Source of the DNA: a virus
Length of the DNA: 51,428 nt
Strand: one strand, 5' to 3'
Virus record (IMG/VR): IMGVR_UViG_3300012929_000023
Location: 1 to 51,428 of that record
Every line of letters begins with the position of its first letter. The first letter of the stretch is position 1. The notes under the pieces are model-generated. The model was given only the letters and a program-made list of their open reading frames with translations, did not search any database and was not told where the DNA came from. This document shows positions 13,408 through 21,564 of this stretch, piece after piece. The position numbers were made by a program, and so were the translations under genes.

Positions 13408-15147
13408 CTACGCTGCAGCCCCTCCTCGACGAGACCCGAACGGCGCTCGACGCCTTGGTGCCCCAATAGTTGGGGCTTCCAAAGGAAGAGTCGTTGCTTC
13501 GGGTTTGCCGAGAAGCCTGTTGGCTTCGGTAAGTTCCTTGTGTGTATTCTTGACTTGGAGTTCGAGGTTCTCGGCGTACTTCCAGAGATCGCGGAACGCC
13601 GTAGCCATCGCTTCGTCGGCGTTGTGCGCGAGGTCTTTGATAACCTCCCACGGCCATCGCCGTGTAACTTCGATGCCGACAATACCTGCAGTCTTAGCGA
13701 AGGATGGAAGCTTGGCTTCGGCTTCGGCAAACTTCCTCGGATCGTCGATTTGACCGTTTTCGTCAAGACTTGCTACGACAATCTTATTCATCATCAACCT
13801 CTCGTGCAGCCACTTCTTCTGCACCGCAGTTATGACAGGTAGTCCGGCTTCTACTTGCGTCTTCTCGGCCTCACGTTCAGCCCGCTGTGCCTTGATCTCT
13901 TCACCGCTCTTCGGTGCGGCCACCGCAGTCATCTTCGGTGCAGCTTCAGCGAACGATTTCGCTGTAATTGGCTTGCCATCCTTGGAGAACAAACCTTTCT
14001 TGACCTTCACCGGTGGATACTGCATGTAGTTATCAGGGAGTTTAACTCCCAACCCCTTGTAGAATTTCTTGACATCCTGTCGATGCCCCCGGACAGAAGC
14101 AGGCGGGTAGATCAATTCGTAATCATCGTCGACGACATTCTGCAGGACGACGTTCTGCGCAGTCACCGCCGGATCGGCATCCGGATGTGGCGCAGCAGGT
14201 GAAGGTGCAGGAGGTGCCGTAGGCTTCGGCTGTTCCACAGGCTTCTGCTCAGGGGCAGCCGGTTTGTTAGTGCCGAACTGATGTCGTCTCTTACGTTCCG
14301 GCGCAGGAAGTGGTGCTTCCAACCCAAGTTCCTGTGCCTTCGCCTTGAACAACGAAACCCATTCAACGTCATCCATGTCGTCATCGGTAGACATGACGAT
14401 GTCAAACAGTTGTTCGTCGGAGAACATCTTCGTCTGATCTGGAAAGTCCTGCCGATACTTCGGCATCTCCAGTGCGACGTATTCCTCTGGCGTGTACTTC
14501 GCGACCTTGCCGAGTTCTTCGGCAGTCTTCCCCCAGTCGAGATGGTTGGATGTCTGACCCCAGTCGAAAGAGCCTTCGAATTCGGTATCGGAGATGTTGA
14601 TGACCGGGCCTTCGGTGGAGAGAAACGTAAACGTCGTCGGCCCCGTAGAGTTCATAAGCAATTCTTTGTGCAGAACAGTGTTCGCGAGTTCTTCGTCCAT
14701 CTTCTTGATGTCGCCGCCGAGCAGGTTGAAGAGATGATCGAACTTCGGCTGCAAGACTTCATCGACGAAGTGGAAGATGCTGCTATGCGCTGACTCCTTC
14801 TTCTCGAAACCTGAAAAGACACCGTCGATCATGACGCAGAGCAAATCCTTTTCGTCTTTGCCGACGACTAGACCGAACGGCATGACATCATCTTCGATGA
14901 AGCCTTCAGGGTAATCATGGAATATCATGACCAGCTTGTTCGGAGCTTCATTCCGCTGGAGATCCATGACTTCCTTGATGTCCGGTGTCGGGATTGAGTA
15001 GTCAGAGAAGAGGACGTTCTTGCCGTCCTCCTTGTCGACTACCATATACCCGAATGCTGAGCTGTACCCTGCACAGCATAGTTCGATGTAGTCTTCCGGA
15101 GCTACTTGATCCGGGTCTACGGTTACGATGACTTGGTTATGCGCCAT
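13408..15147 (-). CDS. Multidomain protein, possible degenerate class II amidotransferase
   Basis: 579 residues. Residues 1-170 follow the order of class II glutamine amidotransferase (Ntn) domains: ELCCAGYSSAFGYMVV, then DVMPFGLVV, LLCVMIDGVFSGF and SAHSSIFHFVDEVL, then FTFLSTEGPVINI. However, the nucleophile Cys is internal and the HNG position reads IDG, so activity is doubtful. Residues about 285-345 are a Pro/Ala linker; the rest is charged and helical with an Arg/Gly-rich end. Large multidomain size and position beside replication genes suggest a structural or scaffold role. Assignment tentative. Confidence 0.5.
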   Translation of the reverse strand: MAHNQVIVTVDPDQVAPEDYIELCCAGYSSAFGYMVVDKEDGKNVLFSDYSIPTPDIKEVMDLQRNEAPNKLVMIFHDYPEGFIEDDVMPFGLVVGKDEKDLLCVMIDGVFSGFEKKESAHSSIFHFVDEVLQPKFDHLFNLLGGDIKKMDEELANTVLHKELLMNSTGPTTFTFLSTEGPVINISDTEFEGSFDWGQTSNHLDWGKTAEELGKVAKYTPEEYVALEMPKYRQDFPDQTKMFSDEQLFDIVMSTDDDMDDVEWVSLFKAKAQELGLEAPLPAPERKRRHQFGTNKPAAPEQKPVEQPKPTAPPAPSPAAPHPDADPAVTAQNVVLQNVVDDDYELIYPPASVRGHRQDVKKFYKGLGVKLPDNYMQYPPVKVKKGLFSKDGKPITAKSFAEAAPKMTAVAAPKSGEEIKAQRAEREAEKTQVEAGLPVITAVQKKWLHERLMMNKIVVASLDENGQIDDPRKFAEAEAKLPSFAKTAGIVGIEVTRRWPWEVIKDLAHNADEAMATAFRDLWKYAENLELQVKNTHKELTEANRLLGKPEATTLPLEAPTIGAPRRRAPFGSRRGGAAA

Positions 15148-15182
15148 AGTCTTGCCTTCTCCTAGGTTGTCTTGATACGCAG

Positions 15183-15692
15183 CTAAAGCTGCTTATTGCG
15201 CCTATTGGCTAACAGACGCCGAGGTTCCTTCACTCCCGGAATCAAAACGATCTTGTCGTAGAATGGTTGTTCACCAGATGGCACGCGCTCCCGACCCTTC
15301 CGTATCTTCGGAACGGTATTCAAGCGACGTTTGATCTGCTGTTTAATAAACGGCTGACTACGTCTGCTTGGTATTAAGTCACCCAAACCGAACGCAAGGA
15401 ATAAATCTTGGTAGTATTCGTTAGCTTCTCGGTCACAGATCACGCCATCTGTAACCATCTTCTCGACCATCTCGGTTAGATAGTCAGCCTTCACCCGTCG
15501 TAGTTTCTCGTTCCGCCCTGCGACCGCCATTCGCGTAGCCTTCCCCTTGATGTACAGGTTTAACCCGTATCCTACCCCTAGAATTACGCCTAGGGCAACA
15601 AGTCCTCCCAACAAATCAACCAACAGTTGCTGGTCAATCCAGAATTGATACCAGTCTGCCGGCGTATACAACTTCCTGATAAAGTAGTCCAT
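15183..15692 (-). CDS. Single-pass membrane protein with cytosolic domain
   Basis: 169 residues. An aromatic N-terminus (MDYFIRKLYTPADWYQFW) precedes one membrane helix (about residues 25-50, LLVDLLGGLVALGVILGVGY). A basic cytosolic domain follows, ending in an Arg/Lys/Asn-rich tail. No family recognised. Confidence 0.75.
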   Translation of the reverse strand: MDYFIRKLYTPADWYQFWIDQQLLVDLLGGLVALGVILGVGYGLNLYIKGKATRMAVAGRNEKLRRVKADYLTEMVEKMVTDGVICDREANEYYQDLFLAFGLGDLIPSRRSQPFIKQQIKRRLNTVPKIRKGRERVPSGEQPFYDKIVLIPGVKEPRRLLANRRNKQL

Positions 15693-15711
15693 TTAGCTTC
15701 CTCCAAGTAAT

Positions 15712-15807
15712 CTAACCAAGATAGTAGAAGATTAAGATCACCATCCCTAGCATAACTCCCCAGACTACTGCTGAAGCTAATACACAACCGCGTTCATTCC
15801 CCTGCAT
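15712..15807 (-). CDS. 31-residue membrane peptide
   Basis: Starts MQGNERGCVLASAVV, one membrane segment ending IFYYLG. Strong AGGAGG ribosome site four bases before the ATG. It sits between the HAD gene and a larger membrane protein. Confidence 0.65.
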   Translation of the reverse strand: MQGNERGCVLASAVVWGVMLGMVILIFYYLG

Positions 15808-15808
15808 G

Positions 15809-16228
15809 CTATCCTCCTAAGAGACTGTCTATTCTTTGGAGTTTCTTAAGCTCCAGCCCTCTAACTTCAGAAGTCTGAACTAAGAAAGGTCGCTGCTCTT
15901 TAAGAAATTCAGACGGAGTGTAATCATCAAGGATTACGTAACGTTCGGGTTTATGGATTTCTAACGAAGCTTCGATCTCACTACCACGTTTTCTAAACGG
16001 CATGTGTGGTGTTGCACTTATCCATGTTATTCCGTTACGTGTGAGTTCTTCCGTGAACTCCACGTCAGTACGCCATGAACTAGACAGTACAATGCTGTAA
16101 GGCTTGTCTTCCAACCATCCGAGAAACATATCTCGGAGTTTCTTATCTATGCCTGTGAAATTCTGGAACCTTTCTTTTGTATAAGCGTTGTTCAACACAC
16201 CATCGATATCTAGATATATAATATTCAT
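15809..16228 (-). CDS. HAD-superfamily phosphatase
   Basis: 139 residues with the HAD core. Motif I is YLDIDGVLNN (nucleophile Asp and general-acid Asp), motif II is IVLSSSWR (Ser/Thr), a Lys follows in MPFRKRG, and motif IV is YVILDDYTPSE (metal-binding Asp pair). Short HAD proteins of this shape are frequent in phages and act on nucleotides or RNA/DNA 3' or 5' phosphates; the substrate here cannot be told. It is the first gene after a strong terminator. Confidence 0.85.
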   Translation of the reverse strand: MNIIYLDIDGVLNNAYTKERFQNFTGIDKKLRDMFLGWLEDKPYSIVLSSSWRTDVEFTEELTRNGITWISATPHMPFRKRGSEIEASLEIHKPERYVILDDYTPSEFLKEQRPFLVQTSEVRGLELKKLQRIDSLLGG

Positions 16229-16237
16229 GGTATCTCC

Positions 16238-16278
16238 TAAACAAAAGCCCCCGGCAGAGGGCGGCTCTGCCGAGGGCT
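16238..16278 (-). terminator. Rho-independent terminator
   Basis: On the minus strand a 13-pair stem (one G-U) with a five-base loop, 16277-16265 with 16259-16247, is followed by TTTTGTTT. It separates the 64-residue gene from the HAD phosphatase gene, so the latter needs readthrough or its own promoter. Confidence 0.85.
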
Positions 16279-16332
16279 ACGCTGCTGACCTGTATGCGAA
16301 GGGGGAGGACGCCTTCAGGCCGCGCGATTCGA

Positions 16333-16527
16333 TTAACTATCTACGTATTCCCAGTTATAAACGGCGATTGCCATCCCCCTGAGATGCCGCTGTTTCATCC
16401 AATCGGCGAAGTCGTGCCAATCGGCGAAGTGCTTCGTCTCGATTACAGCGAACACCCATCTGTCCAGCCGCAGTCGATGCGTATCTTGCGCATCTTCTTC
16501 TTCGGACAGTTTGCTGCTATAAACCAA
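16333..16527 (-). CDS. 64-residue hypothetical protein, TTG start
   Basis: The C-terminal 45 residues (WVFAVIETKHFADWHDF and on) look like a genuine Trp/His-rich domain. The start appears to be TTG and overlaps a separate 33-residue ORF that has the better ribosome site, so the start is uncertain. Confidence 0.5.
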   Translation of the reverse strand: MVYSSKLSEEEDAQDTHRLRLDRWVFAVIETKHFADWHDFADWMKQRHLRGMAIAVYNWEYVDS

Positions 16528-16544
16528 TCAGGTATAAAGTCCAT
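16443..16544 (-). CDS. Candidate 33-residue ORF
   Basis: Starts MDFIPDWFIAANC with an ideal GGGAGGAAAAG ribosome site. It overlaps the 64-residue ORF in another frame. May be a real leader peptide coupled to that ORF, or the true N-terminus of a frameshifted gene. Confidence 0.4.
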   Translation of the reverse strand: MDFIPDWFIAANCPKKKMRKIRIDCGWTDGCSL

Positions 16545-16554
16545 CTTTTCCTCC

Positions 16555-17004
16555 CTAGAGTTGAACCGGCTTGTCCCAAACTACTTCGTTGTTTTCGAGG
16601 CGTTCCAGAGCTAGCCATTTATACCGATAAACACGCGACTTACGCACCGTAGCCATCCGATGGTTCTCTTCCATGAAGAACCAATGGTCTTTACTTGACT
16701 GAAAGTACAGCCATATCCTGATGATGTTCCCCTCTAATACAAGAACACGCATCTCATGCGGAGTTTCCCCTAATAGTTCATCACGCTTCTTCAGCGCAGC
16801 TTTACGGCGCTCTGAAGTCATTAGCGTAGCGTGGAACCCGAGCGATTGCTTCTCGGCTTCGACGTTGAAGTTGCCGTTGAAATCCTTCAACGATTGGTAG
16901 TTAGTGCCCGGACGTGACGCTCTAGTGTGGATTACCGATGAACTCCAACGTCCCTTCTGCCACGGCGGCTTCCGTGGTTTCTTTCGTCGACGTTTGCTGC
17001 CCAT
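16555..17004 (-). CDS. Basic hypothetical protein
   Basis: 149 residues, very basic at the start (MGSKRRRKKPRKPPWQKG), then a mixed domain. Overlaps the upstream stop as TGATG. The basic head suggests nucleic-acid binding. No family recognised. Confidence 0.7.
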   Translation of the reverse strand: MGSKRRRKKPRKPPWQKGRWSSSVIHTRASRPGTNYQSLKDFNGNFNVEAEKQSLGFHATLMTSERRKAALKKRDELLGETPHEMRVLVLEGNIIRIWLYFQSSKDHWFFMEENHRMATVRKSRVYRYKWLALERLENNEVVWDKPVQL

Positions 17005-17195
17005 CAGAAGCCCGTCCTTGGATTATTCCACTTCGGAAGACGGATCCGAACCCGTGGTTTACGCAATACGGGTTCATAATTGTGTGTTGCCAGACGATGC
17101 CGAATCTGTCCCTTCAGCCGCTTCTGTTCCTTCTCTGGCAGCTTCTTGTTGGCTTCCATCACCAACCACCACCGGCGTAATCTTTCTCTCCACAT
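17004..17195 (-). CDS. Basic Trp-rich small protein
   Basis: I start at MWRERLRRWWLVMEANK (63 residues) because AGAGGAAAC is just upstream and a promoter transcription start falls near 17214, after the longer in-frame ATG at 17285. Basic throughout. First gene of its transcript. Confidence 0.65.
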   Translation of the reverse strand: MWRERLRRWWLVMEANKKLPEKEQKRLKGQIRHRLATHNYEPVLRKPRVRIRLPKWNNPRTGF

Positions 17196-17221
17196 TGTTT
17201 CCTCTTTCTCATTGTCCCTAG

Positions 17222-17250
17222 ATGTTAGCACAAATTCTCTCCTACGTCCA
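17222..17250 (-). promoter_or_regulatory. Leftward sigma70-type promoter, copy A
   Basis: Minus-strand -35 TGGACG (17250-17245), 17-base spacer, -10 TAACAT (17227-17222), then CTAGGGACAAT at the expected start. Aligns over about 55 bases with the site at 19.7 kb. Confidence 0.65.
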
Positions 17251-17303
17251 CCGATGTAACTCTTTAGAAGTCCCTCGATGGACATAAGTCGTTAGCGAGG
17301 TAT

Positions 17304-17405
17304 CTAGCGGGGTCTACGCCGCCTCGTCAGGAAGTAGATTGTCGCTGATCCGCAGATAATGATCGTAGCGAAGACGATGAGAGCGTCTGCCATAATCGGA
17401 TCCAT
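17304..17405 (-). CDS. 33-residue membrane peptide
   Basis: Starts MDPIMADALIVFATII, one membrane segment (about residues 6-25), and ends in a basic anchor LTRRRRPR. N-out/C-in topology is likely. Role unknown. Confidence 0.55.
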   Translation of the reverse strand: MDPIMADALIVFATIIICGSATIYFLTRRRRPR

Positions 17406-17435
17406 ACTAGTGCTCCATGTGCGTTGTGATAGGTG

Positions 17436-17774
17436 CTAGCGAGTCTTAACCAAACGATACCCCGTACGCGGGTTACCTGTATTCAGAGTAATGGTGTACC
17501 CTGTTGGTTCTAAGAGAGTACGTATTTCTCTTAGATGGTAGAAGATCATATTACGTTCTTGCCAAGTTGGTGATCCGTACACCATCAACGCCAACTCTCT
17601 CCCATTCTTTATCCCACCTCCGTTGCGCCTCAGCCATATTACATCGAAGACGCGACTCCTTGTAGTACTAAGGTAGACGGCAATCCCTCCGCCGATGAAT
17701 GTCCTCCGTTCTAAGTCCCACACTACGAGTTCTTCAGGCAGCGGTGATCCGCAAGTTGGACATACTTCAGCCAT
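17436..17774 (-). CDS. Zinc-finger plus winged-helix DNA-binding protein
   Basis: 112 residues starting MAEVCPTCGSPLPEE. A CPTC pair is followed by a domain ending in IFYHLREIRTLLEPTGY and then TGYRLVKTR, which matches the recognition helix and C-terminal hairpin of OmpR/PhoB-type winged helices. A likely phage transcription regulator. The start overlaps the previous stop; the longer upstream frame overlaps that gene and is ignored. Confidence 0.7.
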   Translation of the reverse strand: MAEVCPTCGSPLPEELVVWDLERRTFIGGGIAVYLSTTRSRVFDVIWLRRNGGGIKNGRELALMVYGSPTWQERNMIFYHLREIRTLLEPTGYTITLNTGNPRTGYRLVKTR

Positions 17775-18129
17775 CAGTATGCTTCGTATGTACTGGATTG
17801 ACAAGACCGAGTGATGCAACACGTTCGATGGACGCTCGTTCGAAGCGAACCCACTTCTCGATCGAGACAGGCAGATTGTACCCGGCCTTTTCAAGTTCAT
17901 CGCCTTCGGCGTCGAGTTCATCAGCTACCTTACGCAGCATTGTAGCTCGATGCCTAATGCGAGCGACGGTGTCAGTGAACTGCTGATCCATCGTATCGAT
18001 GAAGTCACGCGCCCGTTGAGGCAATGCGTCTGTGACTTGGATGGTAAGTGCCGACATATCCTGAACATTCAGGTCTTTCACCTGTTCGCCCAGAATCTGT
18101 TCAGCAAACGTAGGATACTTCGCGTTCAT
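17767..18129 (-). CDS. Helical hypothetical protein
   Basis: 120 residues from MNAKYPTFAEQILGEQ, chosen because AAGGGGAATAAC precedes it. Long amphipathic helices (about residues 35-85) suggest a coiled coil. No catalytic motif. Confidence 0.7.
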   Translation of the reverse strand: MNAKYPTFAEQILGEQVKDLNVQDMSALTIQVTDALPQRARDFIDTMDQQFTDTVARIRHRATMLRKVADELDAEGDELEKAGYNLPVSIEKWVRFERASIERVASLGLVNPVHTKHTDG

Positions 18130-18173
18130 GTTATTCCCCTTCTGGCGACTCAGTCGCCTTTGTTTGGTGCCTT

Positions 18174-18398
18174 CTAGGCACCTTTGATATGCCAGTAGCC
18201 ACCGAGTGCATCGGTCCACTGATCTTCGAATCTATCTGCATCGAATTCATCAACATCACCACCGTAGAAGTCTACGATGATGGTCTCTGGTATCGGAATG
18301 TCATCCGTCTCATCGTCCATCAAGACGGTACGGATGATGCCGTTAGCATTAGGTCGATCGCCGATCCATACTCTGTCGCCTTTCGTTGGTATCTTCAT
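18174..18398 (-). CDS. Acidic hypothetical protein
   Basis: 74 residues starting MKIPTKGDRVWIGDRP, with a GAGGGAGT ribosome site. An SH3-like beta start, then a very acidic middle (DDETDDIPIPE; DVDEFDADRFEDQW). Overlaps the NYN gene by 50 nt. Confidence 0.7.
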   Translation of the reverse strand: MKIPTKGDRVWIGDRPNANGIIRTVLMDDETDDIPIPETIIVDFYGGDVDEFDADRFEDQWTDALGGYWHIKGA

Positions 18399-18957
18399 AC
18401 TCCCTCATTATTTTAGGTTTGAGTTCGATTAAATCTACGAACGTATCAGCTTGACGGCGGAGTTCATCCGCAATCATTGGCGAGCGTTGTCTGCCCCGTC
18501 CATCAGGCAAGCCTTCAAGCATAGTGCTCACGATAGTTACCTTCACCCCGTACTTCAACTGAACAGCGGAGACTAACTTGCGATAGTCACCATCACCACT
18601 GAACAACACCATATGGTCGATGTGCTCAGCGAATAGCATCGCGTCAACGGATAACTCACCGTCCATATTACCCTTTACTCTCGTTCGCCCCGTCTCCGGA
18701 TCGAAGAATTCTTTCGTTGGCTTAGTCACTACAGTATACCCGTGATAGTCCAGCCAGTCTACCAACGGACGCAGCTTACTGACTGGGTCACTAGTCACCG
18801 CAGTGTAATAGAAGATACGCAATAGGTTAGTTGTGTCTTGGTAATACTTCAACAACCTACTGTAGTCGACGTCAAAACCCAACGCCTTAGTAGCTTCATA
18901 GAGATTACTGCCGTCCAAAAATACAGCAGTCCGTTCCTTCTCACGTCGCAGCATCAA
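18349..18957 (-). CDS. NYN-domain (LabA/DUF88) PIN-like nuclease
   Basis: 202 residues of the NYN/PIN fold, usually Mg-dependent RNases. The four acidic positions are present: FLDGSNLYEA near the start, NMDGELSVDAM in the middle, and FSGDGDYRKL later; MIADELRRQADTF closes the domain. In phages such proteins may degrade host RNA or process phage transcripts, which is interesting given the structured RNAs here. Start overlaps the upstream stop. Confidence 0.88.
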   Translation of the reverse strand: MMLRREKERTAVFLDGSNLYEATKALGFDVDYSRLLKYYQDTTNLLRIFYYTAVTSDPVSKLRPLVDWLDYHGYTVVTKPTKEFFDPETGRTRVKGNMDGELSVDAMLFAEHIDHMVLFSGDGDYRKLVSAVQLKYGVKVTIVSTMLEGLPDGRGRQRSPMIADELRRQADTFVDLIELKPKIMREYEDTNERRQSMDRRST

Positions 18958-19202
18958 CCCTCCTTAAAGACACTCCGATTGTGGAGTTTCTGCTTCATAA
19001 ACCAAATGTGCCAGACGTTTATTTCTTTCTGACACCACAGAGAAAGCATGGCAGTGTCGGGTAGTACAGGCATCGGGAAGTTAGGCGGTCCGATGCCTAC
19101 CGCATAACGACTGCACAACCTGCAGTGATGTATGTGCCCACCGCAGTACGGTGCATCGAATGGACATGGCCCATCGACTTGTGTTTGAATTGGCTTAGGC
19201 AT
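18954..19202 (-). CDS. Cys/His-rich hypothetical protein
   Basis: 82 residues starting MPKPIQTQVDGPCPF. CPFDAPYCGGHIHHCRLC is a probable zinc-binding cluster. Two tandem ATGs follow AGGAGGAA; the second gives better spacing. No family recognised. Confidence 0.65.
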   Translation of the reverse strand: MPKPIQTQVDGPCPFDAPYCGGHIHHCRLCSRYAVGIGPPNFPMPVLPDTAMLSLWCQKEINVWHIWFMKQKLHNRSVFKEG

Positions 19203-19450
19203 CATTTCCTCCTGAGCATTAGAGGACGGCCCATGCAACGCATCGGATGGACTTCATGGCGGTCCTTCGATGCCAGCCAGACAGCAGCGAACTGACCGCA
19301 GTGCGAACACTTCGTGTCAGTCTCCTTGCCATTGCGTAGATGGACGATCTCGTGAGCTTCGGCCTCACGGATGCCGTCGGTTTCCCCGATCACAACAGTC
19401 TCAGGTTTGTTAACTAATGCATGGGATAATAACCTGACATTGAAGGTCAT
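19202..19450 (-). CDS. Zinc-ribbon-like hypothetical protein
   Basis: 82 residues from MTFNVRLLSHALVNK, whose ATG overlaps the previous stop. CSHCGQ with a later C suggests a partial zinc knuckle; the middle is EAEAHEIVHLRN. No family recognised. Confidence 0.6.
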   Translation of the reverse strand: MTFNVRLLSHALVNKPETVVIGETDGIREAEAHEIVHLRNGKETDTKCSHCGQFAAVWLASKDRHEVHPMRCMGRPLMLRRK

Positions 19451-19659
19451 TCGTCGCTCCCAAACACGCTGTCTTGGCAGGACTGGCACATGCCGGAGAT
19501 GCTGAACTCTTTGATGGATAGATCATCACGGAACTCGGTCACCTCGCCTGAACACGTCGGACAACGGCCTGCCCCTAACGCATTATGACCGCCGATAGCC
19601 TTGGCAGCAAACCGTGTAAACGGACGTGATCGTGGATCGCCGTACTTATATATGCTCAT
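19447..19659 (-). CDS. Phage zinc-ribbon protein
   Basis: 70 residues from MSIYKYGDPRSRPFTRF, with AAGGGGAATAAC upstream. CPTC and CQSC pairs form a zinc ribbon. The MSIYKYGDPRSRPFT start and GGHNALGAGRCPTCSG centre are a pattern I recognise from small conserved phage proteins; their function is unknown to me. First gene behind the 19.7-kb promoter. Confidence 0.75.
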   Translation of the reverse strand: MSIYKYGDPRSRPFTRFAAKAIGGHNALGAGRCPTCSGEVTEFRDDLSIKEFSISGMCQSCQDSVFGSDE

Positions 19660-19703
19660 GTTATTCCCCTTCGCTTCAACCAGAGATTTCTGATTGTCCC
19701 TAG

Positions 19704-19732
19704 AGTCTAACACGTTTGGGTTGCTACGTCCA
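19704..19732 (-). promoter_or_regulatory. Leftward sigma70-type promoter, copy B
   Basis: -35 TGGACG (19732-19727), 17-base spacer, -10 TAGACT (19709-19704), then CTAGGGACAATCAG. Same arrangement as copy A, including conserved sequence upstream of -35. Confidence 0.65.
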
Positions 19733-19811
19733 GCGATGCAACTGTTAGTTAATCGATGTAGTAACGTAAGTGATTATTCATCTAACCAGCCCATGCGCGT
19801 ACAAGTCACCT

Positions 19812-19841
19812 ATCATAACTAATAAGGTTTTTGTATAACAA
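19812..19841 (-). promoter_or_regulatory. Possible additional leftward promoter
   Basis: TTGTTA (19841-19836), 18-base spacer, TATGAT (19817-19812). Good hexamers but no second copy elsewhere; it lies in the roughly 285-base noncoding gap between 19733 and 20016. Confidence 0.4.
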
Positions 19842-19915
19842 GTGTATGTATGTACTTAAGTACTTAATACAGACCGGAACACGCGACACGATAGCACCTA
19901 TCACATGAATTAAAT

Positions 19916-19992
19916 TGTGCACTGCAATAGATAGTTGTGCATCGCACAACAGTACATAACGGCAACGCAACAAATCTATTGTGCGGTGCACA
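19916..19992. other. 77-base nested inverted repeat
   Basis: TGTGCAC (19916-19922) and CAATAGAT (19925-19932) pair with ATCTATTG (19974-19981) and GTGCACA (19986-19992), and a hairpin TTGTGC/GCACAA (19935-19949) lies inside. Sits between a terminator and a promoter; could be an operator, an RNA leader, or a replication element. Confidence 0.65.
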
Positions 19993-20016
19993 CAGACGAT
20001 GGCGAGATGTAGGCAA

Positions 20017-20046
20017 AGAAAAACCCTCGCCTTTGTCTGGCGAGGG
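20017..20046 (-). terminator. Rho-independent terminator
   Basis: Minus strand CCCTCGCC/GGCGAGGG eight-pair stem, seven-base loop, then TTTTTCTTTG. Directly downstream of the 377-residue gene. Confidence 0.92.
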
Positions 20047-20068
20047 CTTGGTTTGCGCCGCGCGTGGA

Positions 20069-21202
20069 TTAAGCGGCGTTCTTTTCGTCGGCCTGTTCGA
20101 CCGTCTCTTGCATCGCGGTGTAGCGTGCCTTCCAGTCCTTGTTGCTGGTTAGCCGGTCAAGGTCGAAAGACAGCAAGAACAACTCCGCGAGAAACTCGTC
20201 ACTATCCGCGCCATTGACGCGGGTGAGCAACTTGGCCCGGAACTTCTCCGGATCGCCCTTCTTCTGCATGTCCTTCATGAAGTTGCGGATTGCGTAAACA
20301 GCGCCTTCAAATACTTCGACGCTATCGACATTGATACCTTTGACAGGCTCTCCGCTTTCCCGGCTGATAGTCGAGATCAAAGCTTGCCACGTCCCACCTT
20401 TCTTATTGGCAAGCGGAACATCCAGCGTCAGGAACGTAGGCACGCTGAACAGCTTGCGTTCATCCGTATTGCGAGCATTGCCGATACGGATAGGCTTCGG
20501 AGTGTTCTTGCGAGAACGGATATCCTCCGATCCATCCTCCGGAGCATCGCCTTCCAGCAGGAAGGAAAGGTTGATGTTTCGCATATTCTCGACGCGCGTC
20601 CATTGCTTATCGATCTTGAGCGCTTGCACTAACGCCTTACGGCCGGCAGACTTGCGTCCGTTGATACGGTTGCGCTCGGCGACCAGCCAATCGTCGCCCT
20701 TGGTCTTGTACTTTGCGGGCGTTGTCGCTGCACCGTTCTTCGCCTTTGTCAGGCCGTCGAGATCATGATCAAACGCCTTGCAGATCGGAGTAAGACTGTA
20801 CAGATAATCGACAACTTCGATGTTGGTGAATTTCGTCAGCCCGTCTTTGTCCTTAGACGGGATAGCAAACGTATTCAACAATGTCTTGTTATCCACATCC
20901 TTGACACCCGGCTCCGGGATTAAGTGCAGTTGTTCCGGAGACATGATATCATTGAGGTAGTCGAGCATAGCCAAAGACGCCATGTCTCTGACTTCCTTAG
21001 CATCAGCCGCTTCATTAACGATAGTTTCAAAGCCATCGTCAAACAACTCGGCAATGAGTTTGATACCATCGATCGTGATAGGTATCAATTCGACTTCCTT
21101 TGCCGGGATCACGGCGGGAACCTGCGCGGGAACAACGGGTGCCTGCGCTGCATCAGCGGCCACGTTAACGGGCCGATGGGTACGGTTAGGACGGTTAGCC
21201 AT
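20069..21202 (-). CDS. 377-residue early protein, unknown
   Basis: Starts MANRPNRTHRPVNVAAD, with AGGAAGAG nine bases before the ATG; a longer frame to 21307 is ignored because it lacks a ribosome site and overlaps another gene. After an Ala/Pro-rich head the protein is a mixed alpha/beta domain rich in Asp, Lys and Leu with no recognised motif. It has its own good ribosome site and strong terminator, so is probably abundant. Confidence 0.75.
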   Translation of the reverse strand: MANRPNRTHRPVNVAADAAQAPVVPAQVPAVIPAKEVELIPITIDGIKLIAELFDDGFETIVNEAADAKEVRDMASLAMLDYLNDIMSPEQLHLIPEPGVKDVDNKTLLNTFAIPSKDKDGLTKFTNIEVVDYLYSLTPICKAFDHDLDGLTKAKNGAATTPAKYKTKGDDWLVAERNRINGRKSAGRKALVQALKIDKQWTRVENMRNINLSFLLEGDAPEDGSEDIRSRKNTPKPIRIGNARNTDERKLFSVPTFLTLDVPLANKKGGTWQALISTISRESGEPVKGINVDSVEVFEGAVYAIRNFMKDMQKKGDPEKFRAKLLTRVNGADSDEFLAELFLLSFDLDRLTSNKDWKARYTAMQETVEQADEKNAA

Positions 21203-21297
21203 AGTAGTCTCTTCCTTATCGGACACACGGAAACCGAATGGTTTCCTACATGATTGTCCGCCTTTGCCCTGACTTTCGAGAGGGCAATGGCAGATAA

Positions 21298-21564
21298 TCA
21301 AAACCAATCTGTTCTACCGTCCGAACGATAGACAGTATGCCAGTAACGCTCTTGTTCAATCATCACCGGATCAACGGCCATTGTGCCGATGATTATAACC
21401 AATGGATCAGGATAGTACTCAACCTCAAGCGGGATAGCAGGCACGGAATAGTGAGGCGCTTCGCAACCATAGTGGTACGAATTACTCACCTTGAAATGGT
21501 AGCCAAGGTGTTCATTGTATCGGTTAAATCCGTTGTTGTGACGGACGGTTATTGTATGCGTCAT
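21298..21564 (-). CDS. His/Tyr-rich hypothetical protein
   Basis: 88 residues from MTHTITVRHNNGFNRYN, behind GGGGAG. Beta-rich and rich in Tyr and His. Its ATG overlaps the previous stop. No family recognised. Confidence 0.7.
   Translation of the reverse strand: MTHTITVRHNNGFNRYNEHLGYHFKVSNSYHYGCEAPHYSVPAIPLEVEYYPDPLVIIIGTMAVDPVMIEQERYWHTVYRSDGRTDWF

Noticed and set aside
13339-14793. Long plus-strand ORFs opposite the 579-residue gene
   Set aside because: Shadows caused by codon bias of the real minus-strand gene.
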